Assembly (NCBI GenBank): GCA_023436485.1
Contig: JAEZIU010000187.1
Coordinates: forward strand, 1 to 14,027
Length of the DNA: 14,027 bases
Direction of reading: 5' to 3'
Source of the DNA: Bacillota bacterium
GTDB taxonomy: Bacteria; Bacillota; Clostridia; Acetivibrionales; DSM-1351
Part shown: positions 6,916 through 13,967 of the stretch, one piece after another
How positions within the stretch are numbered: position 1 is the stretch's first letter
Layout: every line of letters starts with the position of its first letter
The notes under the pieces: generated by a model
Databases searched by the model: none
What the model saw: only the letters and a program-made list of their open reading frames with translations
What the model was told of the DNA's origin: nothing
Made by a program: the position numbers and the translations under genes

Positions 6916-8253
6916 TTAATATGCAACACCTTGAGCGTACATAGCATTGGCAACCTTCAGGAAGCCTGCGATGTTAGCGCCGGCAACAAGATTGTCTTCC
7001 ATTCCGTACTCTTTTGCAGCAGCACTAGCACTGTTGTAAATGCTAATCATGATATCCTTGAGCTTAGCATCAACTTCTTCAAATGTCCATGAGTAACGCA
7101 TGCTGTTCTGGCACATTTCAAGAGCAGAAGTAGCAACTCCACCTGCATTTGCAGCCTTAGCAGGTCCATAGATAATCTTATTGTTGAGGTAAACTTCAAC
7201 AGCTTCAGGAGTTGAAGGCATGTTTGCACCTTCTCCAACTGCGTAGCAGCCGTTTGCTACCAATAATTTAGCTGAAGCTTCATCTATTTCGTTCTGAGTA
7301 GCTGAAGGAAGAGCAATATCACACTTAATGCTCCAGATACCTGAACAACCTTCAGTGTAAGTAGCGTTCTTGTGAATCTTAACATATTCACTGATACGCT
7401 TTCTTTCAACTTCTTTGAGCTGCTTAACAGTGTCAAGCTTAATTCCGTCCGGATCATAGATATATCCGTTTGAATCACTTAATGCAACAACTTTTCCACC
7501 CAACTCATGTACCTTTTCAGTAGCGTATATTGCAACATTACCTGAACCTGAAACAACTACTGTAGTACCCTTGAAGGATTTTCCCTTAGCCTTTAATGCT
7601 TCGTCCATGAAGTAGCAGAGGCCATAACCTGTAGCTTCAGTACGAGCAAGGCTTCCGCCCCAAGTTAATCCTTTACCTGTGAGAACACCTGTAAATTCAT
7701 TTCTTAATCTCTTGTATTGTCCGTACATATAACCGATTTCTCTTGCACCTGTTCCGATATCACCGGCAGGAACGTCAGTATCAGCACCGATATGCTTTGA
7801 TAATTCTGTCATAAAGCTTTGGCAGAATCTCATAACTTCTCCGTCTGACTTACCCTTAGGATCGAAATCGCTTCCGCCCTTACCGCCGCCTATTGGAAGA
7901 GTAGTGAGTGAATTCTTGAAAATTTGTTCGAAACCAAGGAACTTAAGAATACTTGCATTAACTGAAGGATGCAATCTTAATCCGCCCTTGTAAGGACCGA
8001 TTGCACTGTTGAATTGAATTCTGAAACCACGATTAACTTGAACCTTACCCTTATCATCAACCCAAGGTACTCTGAAGAAAATCTGTCTTTCTGGTTCTAC
8101 TATTCTGTCGAATATACCTGCTTCAACCCATTCAGGATGTCTCTCGGCAACAACCTCAAGAGAATCGAGAACTTCTTTTACTGCCTGATGAAATTCTGGT
8201 TCGCCAGGATTTCTTTTAATAACCTGATCCATTACTCTTTTTAATATTTTCAT
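6916..8253 (-). CDS. gdhA: Glutamate dehydrogenase, hexameric, probably NADP-dependent
   Basis: Reductive amination of 2-oxoglutarate to glutamate, or its reverse. The 445-residue protein aligns colinearly with the Clostridium symbiosum enzyme, including K89 (PYKGGLR), K113, the catalytic K125 (GGGKGGSDFDP) and D165 (VPAGDIG) at the same numbers. The nucleotide fold has GSGNV (236-240) and ends its second strand in ALSDSNG (257-263), as in the NADP-dependent E. coli enzyme rather than the NAD-type clostridial one, so NADPH preference is inferred. AGGAGG eight bases before the ATG gives a strong binding site. With glnA, amtB and the PII gene nearby it completes ammonium assimilation. It is transcribed alone, from a long leader. 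Confidence 0.97.
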   Translation of the reverse strand: MKILKRVMDQVIKRNPGEPEFHQAVKEVLDSLEVVAERHPEWVEAGIFDRIVEPERQIFFRVPWVDDKGKVQVNRGFRIQFNSAIGPYKGGLRLHPSVNASILKFLGFEQIFKNSLTTLPIGGGKGGSDFDPKGKSDGEVMRFCQSFMTELSKHIGADTDVPAGDIGTGAREIGYMYGQYKRLRNEFTGVLTGKGLTWGGSLARTEATGYGLCYFMDEALKAKGKSFKGTTVVVSGSGNVAIYATEKVHELGGKVVALSDSNGYIYDPDGIKLDTVKQLKEVERKRISEYVKIHKNATYTEGCSGIWSIKCDIALPSATQNEIDEASAKLLVANGCYAVGEGANMPSTPEAVEVYLNNKIIYGPAKAANAGGVATSALEMCQNSMRYSWTFEEVDAKLKDIMISIYNSASAAAKEYGMEDNLVAGANIAGFLKVANAMYAQGVAY

Positions 8254-8651
8254 CTAAATAACCTCCTGCTATGTATTTAATTATTAAGTATTATTTGGTG
8301 ACAGGAGATATTTAGTCATGGTAATTTGAAACAGAAGTTACAAAAAATACCTTTTATAAGCTAACATACGTGCCTTGATTTAATAAAAAAGAAAGCATAT
8401 GTAAGTTAAACTGCATACTCCTTTGTACACCATTTATTAACTTTTTTCGCCTTTCATATTATATCATTAGGCTTTTTATTATGCAAGAGCAAAAAACAAA
8501 AATTGCAAAATATATTAAGAAAATAAAATGGGTAAAAAAAGTATATCTTTGAAACAATTGAAACTAAAGGCTTTAAAGCTTTAATGAAAAAAATTACATA
8601 CGTTGAAGTGATAAAGAAAAAATCAAATAATTGCAAGGAGGCTAAAAACCA
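8254..8651. other. Long AT-rich intergenic stretch, gdhA leader and beyond
   Basis: The left part must hold the gdhA promoter, but I find no clean -35/-10 pair on the minus strand. The right part has runs of A and short lysine-rich plus-strand ORFs at 8481-8552 (23 codons), 8528-8584 (18) and 8584-8673 (29), each without a binding site; I do not call them genes. A weak plus-strand promoter, TTGAAG (8603-8608), 17 bases, AATAAT (8626-8631), is possible. Confidence 0.5.
8382..8423 (-). promoter_or_regulatory. Terminator-like hairpin in the gdhA leader
   Basis: Read on the minus strand, AAGGAGTATG (8423-8414) pairs with CATATGCTTT (8401-8392) with seven standard pairs, two G-U and one mismatch, followed by CTTTTTTATT. 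It stands about 130-170 bases before gdhA with no gene behind it on that strand, so if real it would act as an attenuator. The stem is weak. Confidence 0.35.
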
Positions 8652-8795
8652 GTGTCATTTATTTTCAATATAACGTGTGTTTCTTACATACCTTATTATA
8701 GTAGTGCTTCAGAGCTCATTATGTGGCAAATTATGTTGTTAATAATCCTTCGTAAGGTTATAATAATATTACTTATTTATTACTTATTTTTGTAA
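8652..8795 (+). CDS. Possible small membrane protein, 47 residues, GTG start
   Basis: An open frame starts at GTG, ten bases after AAGGAGG (8635-8641), the only strong binding site in this intergenic stretch on the plus strand. The product has a polar first half and then about 22 hydrophobic residues (MWQIMLLIILRK onward to YYLFL) broken by one Arg-Lys pair, like a single membrane segment. I recognise no family. AT-rich DNA easily gives hydrophobic open frames, so it may be chance; it ends 35 bases before the methyltransferase gene. Confidence 0.3.
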   Translation: MSFIFNITCVSYIPYYSSASELIMWQIMLLIILRKVIIILLIYYLFL

Positions 8796-8830
8796 TAAAA
8801 TCTCAGAAATGTTTGATGAAAGGTAGAAAA

Positions 8831-9985
8831 ATGAGCAAATTACAACTTATTGCTACGTCTGCATTTGGAATAGAAGCTATAACCGCAAGAGAATTAAAAA
8901 AACTCGGATATTTTGAACAGAAAGTAGAAAATGGAAAGGTTACATTTTCAGGGGATGAATCGGCTATTTGCAGAACAAATTTATGGCTTAGGACGGCAGA
9001 CCGTGTTTTACTAAAAATGGGTGAATTTAAAGCCCTGAGTTTCGAAGAACTATTTGAACAAACCAAAGCCTTGCCATGGGATGAAATAATTCCTATTGAT
9101 GCCGAATTTCCGGTAGAAGGAAAGTCGATAGATTCAAAGCTTTTCAGTGTCCCTGATTGTCAGGCTATAGTAAAAAAAGCAGTTGTTGAAAAGCTCAAAC
9201 AAAAATACAAATGTGAATGGTTTGAAGAAACCGGCCCCAGATATAGAATAGAAGTAGCATTACTAAAAGACATAGTTACCCTTACTATAGATACAAGTGG
9301 AGCAGGACTTCATAAAAGAGGCTATAGAAAGCTGGTAGGGGGTGCTCCTTTGAAGGAGACTCTTGCTTGTGCCATGATTCTGGTAAGTCATTGGAAGAAG
9401 GACAGGATTCTGCTGGATCCTTTCTGCGGAAGCGGAACTATTCCCATAGAAGCAGCAATGATAGGGAAAAATATTGCACCGGGCTTGGGGCGTGAATTTG
9501 ATGCAGAAAAGTGGCAGTCTATTCCACAAAAGCTGTGGGAGGATGCACGGGACGAGGCATATGATGTGATGATTGAGGATCAGGAACTTAGAATTCACGG
9601 ATCGGATATAGATGAAGATGCCATGAGCCTGGCCAGATACCATGCAAAAAAAGCCGGTGTTGAGGATGTCATACATCTTCAGAGACTTCCAATGTCGGAC
9701 ATAAGCTCCAGGTATAAATACGGGATTATTATTTGTAATCCTCCTTATGGTGAGAGACTCGGAGAAAAGGAAGACGTAGAAAACCTTTACAGAGAAATGG
9801 GTGAAGTGTTTAAAAAGTTGGATACGTGGTCATATTATGTCATTACCTCCAATATGGAATTTGAAAAACTATTTGGGAAAAGGGCTGATAAAAAACGCAA
9901 ACTATATAATGGCAGACTACTTTGCAACTATTATCAGTTTTTTGGACCTCCTCCACCGAAACAAATAATAAATTTACAGCAATAA
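8831..9985 (+). CDS. THUMP-domain rRNA (guanine-N2) methyltransferase, RlmL/YpsC type
   Basis: Predicted to methylate a guanine of 23S rRNA; the homologue is the N-terminal half of E. coli RlmL and B. subtilis YpsC. The product has 384 residues, close to YpsC. It has an N-terminal ferredoxin-like plus THUMP region (about 1-160), then a Rossmann methyltransferase with LDPFCGSGTIPIEAA (195-209), a HGSDIDEDA acidic strand (257-265) and the catalytic NPPYGERLG (303-311). The start at 8831 is preferred, with AAAGG six bases upstream and MSKLQLIAT as a typical beginning; in-frame ATG at 8816 and TTG at 8813 lack such spacing. It stands alone between two intergenic regions. Confidence 0.9.
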   Translation: MSKLQLIATSAFGIEAITARELKKLGYFEQKVENGKVTFSGDESAICRTNLWLRTADRVLLKMGEFKALSFEELFEQTKALPWDEIIPIDAEFPVEGKSIDSKLFSVPDCQAIVKKAVVEKLKQKYKCEWFEETGPRYRIEVALLKDIVTLTIDTSGAGLHKRGYRKLVGGAPLKETLACAMILVSHWKKDRILLDPFCGSGTIPIEAAMIGKNIAPGLGREFDAEKWQSIPQKLWEDARDEAYDVMIEDQELRIHGSDIDEDAMSLARYHAKKAGVEDVIHLQRLPMSDISSRYKYGIIICNPPYGERLGEKEDVENLYREMGEVFKKLDTWSYYVITSNMEFEKLFGKRADKKRKLYNGRLLCNYYQFFGPPPPKQIINLQQ

Positions 9986-10005
9986 TTTATGTATTTTAAA
10001 TAAAA

Positions 10006-10038
10006 TAGGCTAAGTATCGGTTGACGAGACTTAGCCTA
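10006..10038. repeat. Perfect 10-base inverted repeat between rlmL-like gene and aroA
   Basis: TAGGCTAAGT (10006-10015) and ACTTAGCCTA (10029-10038) form a ten-pair stem with a 13-base loop. The plus-strand tail (ATTAGATAAC) is not T-rich; the minus-strand tail TTTTATTT is, but no minus-strand gene ends here. It may be a weak terminator for the upstream gene, or an operator, since the -35 of a candidate aroA promoter lies in its loop. Confidence 0.7.
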
Positions 10039-10050
10039 ATTAGATAACAT
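10021..10050 (+). promoter_or_regulatory. Candidate promoter for the aro genes
   Basis: TTGACG (10021-10026), an 18-base spacer and TAACAT (10045-10050). The -35 matches consensus at five of six positions; the same -10 is seen in the candidate amtB promoter. Transcription would begin about 65 bases before aroA. Confidence 0.45.
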
Positions 10051-10121
10051 AGTAATGTAGGAAAACTGTAGCATGGTAAAATTGCAAGTAAAAAAATACG
10101 GTAATATGGTAGGTGAATTTT

Positions 10122-11390
10122 ATGCTTTTAAAGGTTGAAAAATCAGATCTTACGGGGAATATAAAGATTCCCGGATCAAAGTCCCACACTATTAGATCAT
10201 TATTTTTGGCAGGACTGGCTAAAGGTACAAGTATTATCAGAAATCCTTTGCTTTCGGCAGATGCAATTTCTGCAGGAAATGTATGCAGAAATTTTGGCTC
10301 CACTTATGATCTTAATGAAGAAAGTTATACGGTTAATGGAGTTGGAGCATTTCCACAGGTTCCGGAAAATGTTATTGATGTGGGCAACTCCGGAACAAGC
10401 CTGAGGTTGGGGCTTATGACTGCTGCCTTAGTTGAAGGCCATACTGTTTTTACGGGAGATTATCAGATTCGTAAAAGGCAAATAGGGCCTTTGGTGAAAG
10501 CCATAAACAATCTGGGAGGTAAAGCGTTTACAACCAGAGGAAATGAGTCTGCTCCTGTAGTTATTAAAGGAAGAGCAAAAGGAGGTTTTACAGAACTTGA
10601 TTCTGTAACGTCGCAATATTTGTCCTCTATTCTGTTAAATGCTCCTCTGTTTGAAAAGGATACCCATGTTAAAATTACACGTCTAAACGAAATACCATAT
10701 GTAGAAATTACATTATGGTGGCTTGATAAGCTGGGAATCAAATACTCACACAATTCAATGAAAGAATTTTTCATACCGGGAAGTCAGCAATACAAGCCTT
10801 TTGAATGTGCCATTCCCGGAGATTTCTCGTCAGCTACTTTCTTTATGGTACAGGCGGCAATTTCAGGTGATGAATTAATTCTAACAAACCTTGACATGTC
10901 TGACCCTCAAGGAGATAAAGCTGTTCTTGGCATACTTAAGGATATGGGTGCTGAAATAAAACACGATGATAAAAAAATAAAAATAAAAGGAAGGAGTCTT
11001 CAAGGAAGAGAGATCGATATGAATTCCATACCTGACGCCCTTCCCGCTATGGCGGTAGCCGCCTGTTTTGCAAAAGGTGAAACCAGACTGGTCAATGTTC
11101 CTCAGGCAAGACTCAAGGAGACCGACAGAATAAGTGTAATGTGTTCTGAGCTTACCAAAATGGGTGCTGACATAACCGAGCTTCCCGATGGATTGATTAT
11201 TCGTGAAAGTAAATTACACGGAACGTCTGTACAAGGGCATGATGACCACAGAGTCGTAATGTCGCTGGCAATAGCGGGCTTAAATTGTGATGGGGAAACC
11301 ATTATTGATACAGCAGAGGCAATGAATGTTACATATCCCGGCTTTGTTGAATCGGTAAAAAGTTGCGGCGGAAAAATTCAATTAATATAA
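10122..11390 (+). CDS. aroA: 3-phosphoshikimate 1-carboxyvinyltransferase (EPSP synthase)
   Basis: Sixth step of the shikimate pathway: joins phosphoenolpyruvate to shikimate-3-phosphate. The 422-residue protein has K20, S21 and R25 in PGSKSHTIR, the PEP-site loop GNSGTSLR (88-95), R119 in IRKRQIG, SQYLSS (164-169) with Q165, the catalytic D305 in SIPDALP, KETDR (332-336) and DDHRVVMS with R377. All main substrate contacts are thus kept; the only oddity is Q120 where proline usually follows the arginine. The start at 10122 is chosen because AGGTG lies six bases upstream; the in-frame GTG at 10113 is inside that site. First gene of an aroA-aroC-aroK run, 34 bases before aroC. Confidence 0.95.
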   Translation: MLLKVEKSDLTGNIKIPGSKSHTIRSLFLAGLAKGTSIIRNPLLSADAISAGNVCRNFGSTYDLNEESYTVNGVGAFPQVPENVIDVGNSGTSLRLGLMTAALVEGHTVFTGDYQIRKRQIGPLVKAINNLGGKAFTTRGNESAPVVIKGRAKGGFTELDSVTSQYLSSILLNAPLFEKDTHVKITRLNEIPYVEITLWWLDKLGIKYSHNSMKEFFIPGSQQYKPFECAIPGDFSSATFFMVQAAISGDELILTNLDMSDPQGDKAVLGILKDMGAEIKHDDKKIKIKGRSLQGREIDMNSIPDALPAMAVAACFAKGETRLVNVPQARLKETDRISVMCSELTKMGADITELPDGLIIRESKLHGTSVQGHDDHRVVMSLAIAGLNCDGETIIDTAEAMNVTYPGFVESVKSCGGKIQLI

Positions 11391-11394
11391 TTGC

Positions 11395-11411
11395 AGCCGC
11401 ACAGTGCGGCT
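11395..11411 (+). promoter_or_regulatory. Compact GC-rich hairpin just before the aroC binding site
   Basis: AGCCGCA (11395-11401) pairs with TGCGGCT (11405-11411) around a three-base loop, ending three bases before GGAGGT (11415-11420). No T-tract follows. It may stop RNA decay or tune aroC translation. Confidence 0.6.
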
Positions 11412-11424
11412 TACGGAGGTAAAT

Positions 11425-12603
11425 ATGTTAGGAAATACATTTGGCAGATTATTCAGGGTCACAACATGCGGAGAATCTTATTCGGGAGCTTTCAGAAAGA
11501 ATCCGGATATTCCACCTGAACTGTGGGGGGGACTGGCAGTAATAGTTGACGGGGTTCCTGCAGGCCTAAAAGTAACCTCTCAGATCATTCAGGAAGAACT
11601 TGATAAAAGAAAACCGGGACAGTCTCAGCTTCACACTCCAAGATCAGAAGCAGACAAAGTATATATCTTTTCAGGAGTAATGCAGGATGACAGGACTACC
11701 GGAGCACCTGTGTGTATGATTATACCAAGCAGTGATATAGGAGACTACCATATAGAACAGCACAAAGGTAATAAAGACTTGTTAAGACCCGGACAGGCGG
11801 CGTATACCTATTTTAAGAAGTATGGGGAACATTCCGACTATCTTGGAGCAGGAAGGGCATCAGCACGTGAAACAGTTGCTAGAGTTGCAGGAGGGGCTAT
11901 AGCAAAAATAATTCTCGATAGTATGGGAATTGACGTAATAGCATTCACAGCTGAGTCTCATGGTATAAAAGCAGGACCGTTTTCATATGAAACGGCAAAA
12001 CAAAATTACAGAACTAATGAGATAAATTGTCCCGATCCAGATATTGCAAAGGTTATGATAGATGATTTGCTCCAGGTAAAGAAGGAGGGGGATTCCTGCG
12101 GAGGTGCTGTGGAGATAATAGCAAAGGGAGTACCTGCGGGACTTGGAGAACCTGTATTTGATAAGTTGAGCGCCACAATCGCACATGGAATTATGTCTAT
12201 TGGCGGTGTTAAAGGAATTGAAATTGGAGAGGGCTTTGGAGTAACATCCAAAAAGGGCTCAGAATGCAATGACACCCCTTATTATGACGAGGAAACAGGA
12301 CGAATCAGATTTAAAACAAACAGAGCAGGCGGTATGCTTGGAGGAATATCAAACGGTGAAGAAATAAGAATACGTGTTGCTGTTAAACCAACACCAACTA
12401 TTTTAAAGGACCAACTGACAGTAAATGTATCAACTCTTGAACCGGTTACCCATAAATTTGCATCAAGAAGCGACCCTTCACTTGTGCCAAGAATATACCC
12501 TATTTGTGAAGCAATGGTTAGAATGGCGTTGGTAGATAGTATACTCATGGCATCCGGGAGCAGGAGTATAACTGATATGGATAACAGGTGGGATAAGCTA
12601 TGA
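11425..12603 (+). CDS. aroC: Chorismate synthase family protein, divergent active site
   Basis: Chorismate synthase removes phosphate from EPSP using reduced FMN. The 392-residue product has the family fold throughout: MLGNTFGRLFRVTT, VDGVPAGL (41-48), LLRPGQAAYTY, ARETVARVAGGAIAK, KKEGDSCGG, GVPAGLGEPVFDKL, IEIGEGF, AGGMLGGISNG. But histidines that are normally conserved are changed: GESHG is GESYS (Y19), RPGHAD is RPGQAA (Q124), NHAGG is NRAGG (R300), and the late RHDP is RSDP (S349). A 14-residue insertion follows GES. The frame is intact and has conserved blocks, so this is not decay. GGAGGT four bases upstream supports the start at 11425. Its TGA overlaps the aroK ATG. Whether it makes chorismate cannot be told from sequence. 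Confidence 0.88.
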   Translation: MLGNTFGRLFRVTTCGESYSGAFRKNPDIPPELWGGLAVIVDGVPAGLKVTSQIIQEELDKRKPGQSQLHTPRSEADKVYIFSGVMQDDRTTGAPVCMIIPSSDIGDYHIEQHKGNKDLLRPGQAAYTYFKKYGEHSDYLGAGRASARETVARVAGGAIAKIILDSMGIDVIAFTAESHGIKAGPFSYETAKQNYRTNEINCPDPDIAKVMIDDLLQVKKEGDSCGGAVEIIAKGVPAGLGEPVFDKLSATIAHGIMSIGGVKGIEIGEGFGVTSKKGSECNDTPYYDEETGRIRFKTNRAGGMLGGISNGEEIRIRVAVKPTPTILKDQLTVNVSTLEPVTHKFASRSDPSLVPRIYPICEAMVRMALVDSILMASGSRSITDMDNRWDKL

Positions 12604-13103
12604 TAGAGCCTAAAAAAAATATAGTATTGATAGGTATGCCTGGAAGCGGAAAAACGACAGTCGGAAAAATATTGTCGGAAAGACTTGGGTACATTTTTGT
12701 CGATACTGACCATCTAATCTGTGAACTGACAGGTAAAACCCCCAGAATTCTTGTGGAAGAAGACGGTCTGGAATATTTTATGAAAATCCAAGATGAAGCA
12801 GTTCTTTCGATAAACGATAATACTTGTATAATATCAACAGGCGGAGGCCTTGTTCATAGTGAAATTTCAATGAATTATTTAAAAAGCATTGGATTTATTA
12901 TATATTTGGACACAAAGTATGATATTATTAAGGAGAGAATGGATTCATCAAGAAAGTTAGTCAGAACAGCGGGAACTTTACTTGAGTTGTATAACAATAG
13001 AGTTCCTTTGTACAAAAAATATGCAGACGCAGTTATAAATTGTGATTCTGCAGATCCTGATGCCGTTTCGGGGACGATAATTGGGATCATGTCTTCAAAA
13101 TAA
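12600..13103 (+). CDS. aroK: Shikimate kinase family protein
   Basis: Phosphorylates shikimate with ATP, the fifth pathway step. The 167-residue protein has the P-loop GMPGSGKTT (12-20), FVDTDHLI with D35 and D37, STGGG (79-83), a lid arginine near SRKLVRT (R118) and R134 in NNRVPLYKKYAD. The usual FR-x-x-E of the shikimate-binding domain reads FMKIQ (60-64), so the arginine that holds the shikimate carboxylate is methionine and the glutamate is glutamine. The start overlaps the aroC stop by ATGA, implying coupled translation. Shikimate remains the likeliest substrate given the neighbours, but it should be seen as unproven. Confidence 0.85.
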   Translation: MIEPKKNIVLIGMPGSGKTTVGKILSERLGYIFVDTDHLICELTGKTPRILVEEDGLEYFMKIQDEAVLSINDNTCIISTGGGLVHSEISMNYLKSIGFIIYLDTKYDIIKERMDSSRKLVRTAGTLLELYNNRVPLYKKYADAVINCDSADPDAVSGTIIGIMSSK

Positions 13104-13141
13104 ACTGTATAAATTAAAAGAAAAGGTTAAAAAGAGGTACA

Positions 13142-13897
13142 ATGAGTAAGATAAGGATTTTAATTGCTGACGACAATCAGTTGGCTGCACAGACATTAAG
13201 GGATAATTTAGCAGAGTACGATGACTTCGAGGTAACCAACATAGCTCAAGACGGATTTGAAGCAATTGAGCTAATTGAAAAGGATTTACCTGATGTAGTT
13301 TTATTAGACATAATTATGCCAAAGCTAGATGGTATAGGTGTACTAGAATATGCCAGGACATTAACAAAGGAAAGCAGACCCGTATTTATCATTTTTTCAG
13401 CAATAAGCCAGGAAATCTATATTTCCAGAGCTATGAATCTTGGGGCAAATTATTACATAATAAAGCCCTTTGACGAAAGCGTTATTGCTACTAGAGTAAG
13501 GCAATTATATTCTGATTCTGAAAGAGCTCAAGTTGGAAAAAGTCAATATACATATAAAGTGACAAACAATTACAAACAAAAAAATCAGACAGATAATGAA
13601 CTAAAACTTCTTGCAACAAAATATATGAGAGAACATGGTCTGAAAGCTCACATGACAGGGTATTCCTATATCAGAGATATAATAACGGCATCTTTTGATT
13701 ATTACTGTAAAACGGGTTCTTTACCGAAAGGAGTTTACAGGACGATAGCCGAAAAGAATGGTGTCCCGGTTCAAAAAGTTGAGAGAGCAATAAGAAATTG
13801 CATCGAAAAAGGAATTGATGAGAACCAAGATGCAAAAAAACCAACAAACTCACAAGTTATATGCCAGATCATAGAAAAAATAAGAAAAAACAACTAA
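13142..13897 (+). CDS. Spo0A-like response regulator (orphan)
   Basis: Two-domain DNA-binding regulator of 251 residues. The receiver (about 4-122) is complete: D10/D11, the phospho-accepting D56 (VVLLDIIMP), S86 and K108. After a polar linker (about 123-148) comes a Spo0A C-terminal domain (about 150-250) with HGLKAHMTGYSYIRD, a helix ending in VPVQKVERAIRN, which matches the recognition helix region TPSRVERAIRH of Spo0A, and KPTNSQVICQIIEKIR at the end. It lacks the WSRG and LFGYT stretch between those parts, so the domain is about 15-20 residues shorter than in true Spo0A. No histidine kinase or spoIVB neighbours it. It is likely a paralogue of Spo0A; target genes are unknown. AGAGG four bases upstream supports the start; it follows aroK by 38 bases and may share its transcript. 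Confidence 0.85.
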   Translation: MSKIRILIADDNQLAAQTLRDNLAEYDDFEVTNIAQDGFEAIELIEKDLPDVVLLDIIMPKLDGIGVLEYARTLTKESRPVFIIFSAISQEIYISRAMNLGANYYIIKPFDESVIATRVRQLYSDSERAQVGKSQYTYKVTNNYKQKNQTDNELKLLATKYMREHGLKAHMTGYSYIRDIITASFDYYCKTGSLPKGVYRTIAEKNGVPVQKVERAIRNCIEKGIDENQDAKKPTNSQVICQIIEKIRKNN

Positions 13898-13904
13898 TAC
13901 AAAA

Positions 13905-13950
13905 GGGGCTGTCGTAAGAAAGAAATTACTTTCTGCCTTATGACAGCCCC
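13905..13950. terminator. Two-way intrinsic terminator between the regulator and the HU gene
   Basis: GGGGCTGTCGTAAG (13905-13918) pairs with CTTATGACAGCCCC (13937-13950) over 14 pairs with one G-U. TTT follows on the plus strand and AAAA precedes the stem, giving a T-tract on the minus strand. Confidence 0.9.
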
Positions 13951-13967
13951 CTTTATGTAGTTTAGCA

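Noticed and set aside
8254..8460. ANTAR-type hexaloop pair in the gdhA leader
   Set aside because: I searched the minus-strand leader for six-base loops with A1 and G4 on stems of four or more pairs and found none.
8454..8636. Minus-strand phenylalanine-rich ORF of 60 codons
   Set aside because: Its composition only reflects A-rich plus-strand DNA; no binding site precedes it.
9263..9676. Minus-strand ORF of 137 codons
   Set aside because: It is antisense inside the RlmL-type gene, whose catalytic motifs lie in the plus frame.
11404..11424. In-frame GTG start for aroC at 11404
   Set aside because: It lies within the hairpin and upstream of the ribosome binding site; the ATG at 11425 starts with the usual MLGNTFG of the family.
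12282..12713. Minus-strand ORF of 143 codons across the aroC-aroK junction
   Set aside because: It is antisense to two well-supported, overlapping genes and shows no protein family signal.
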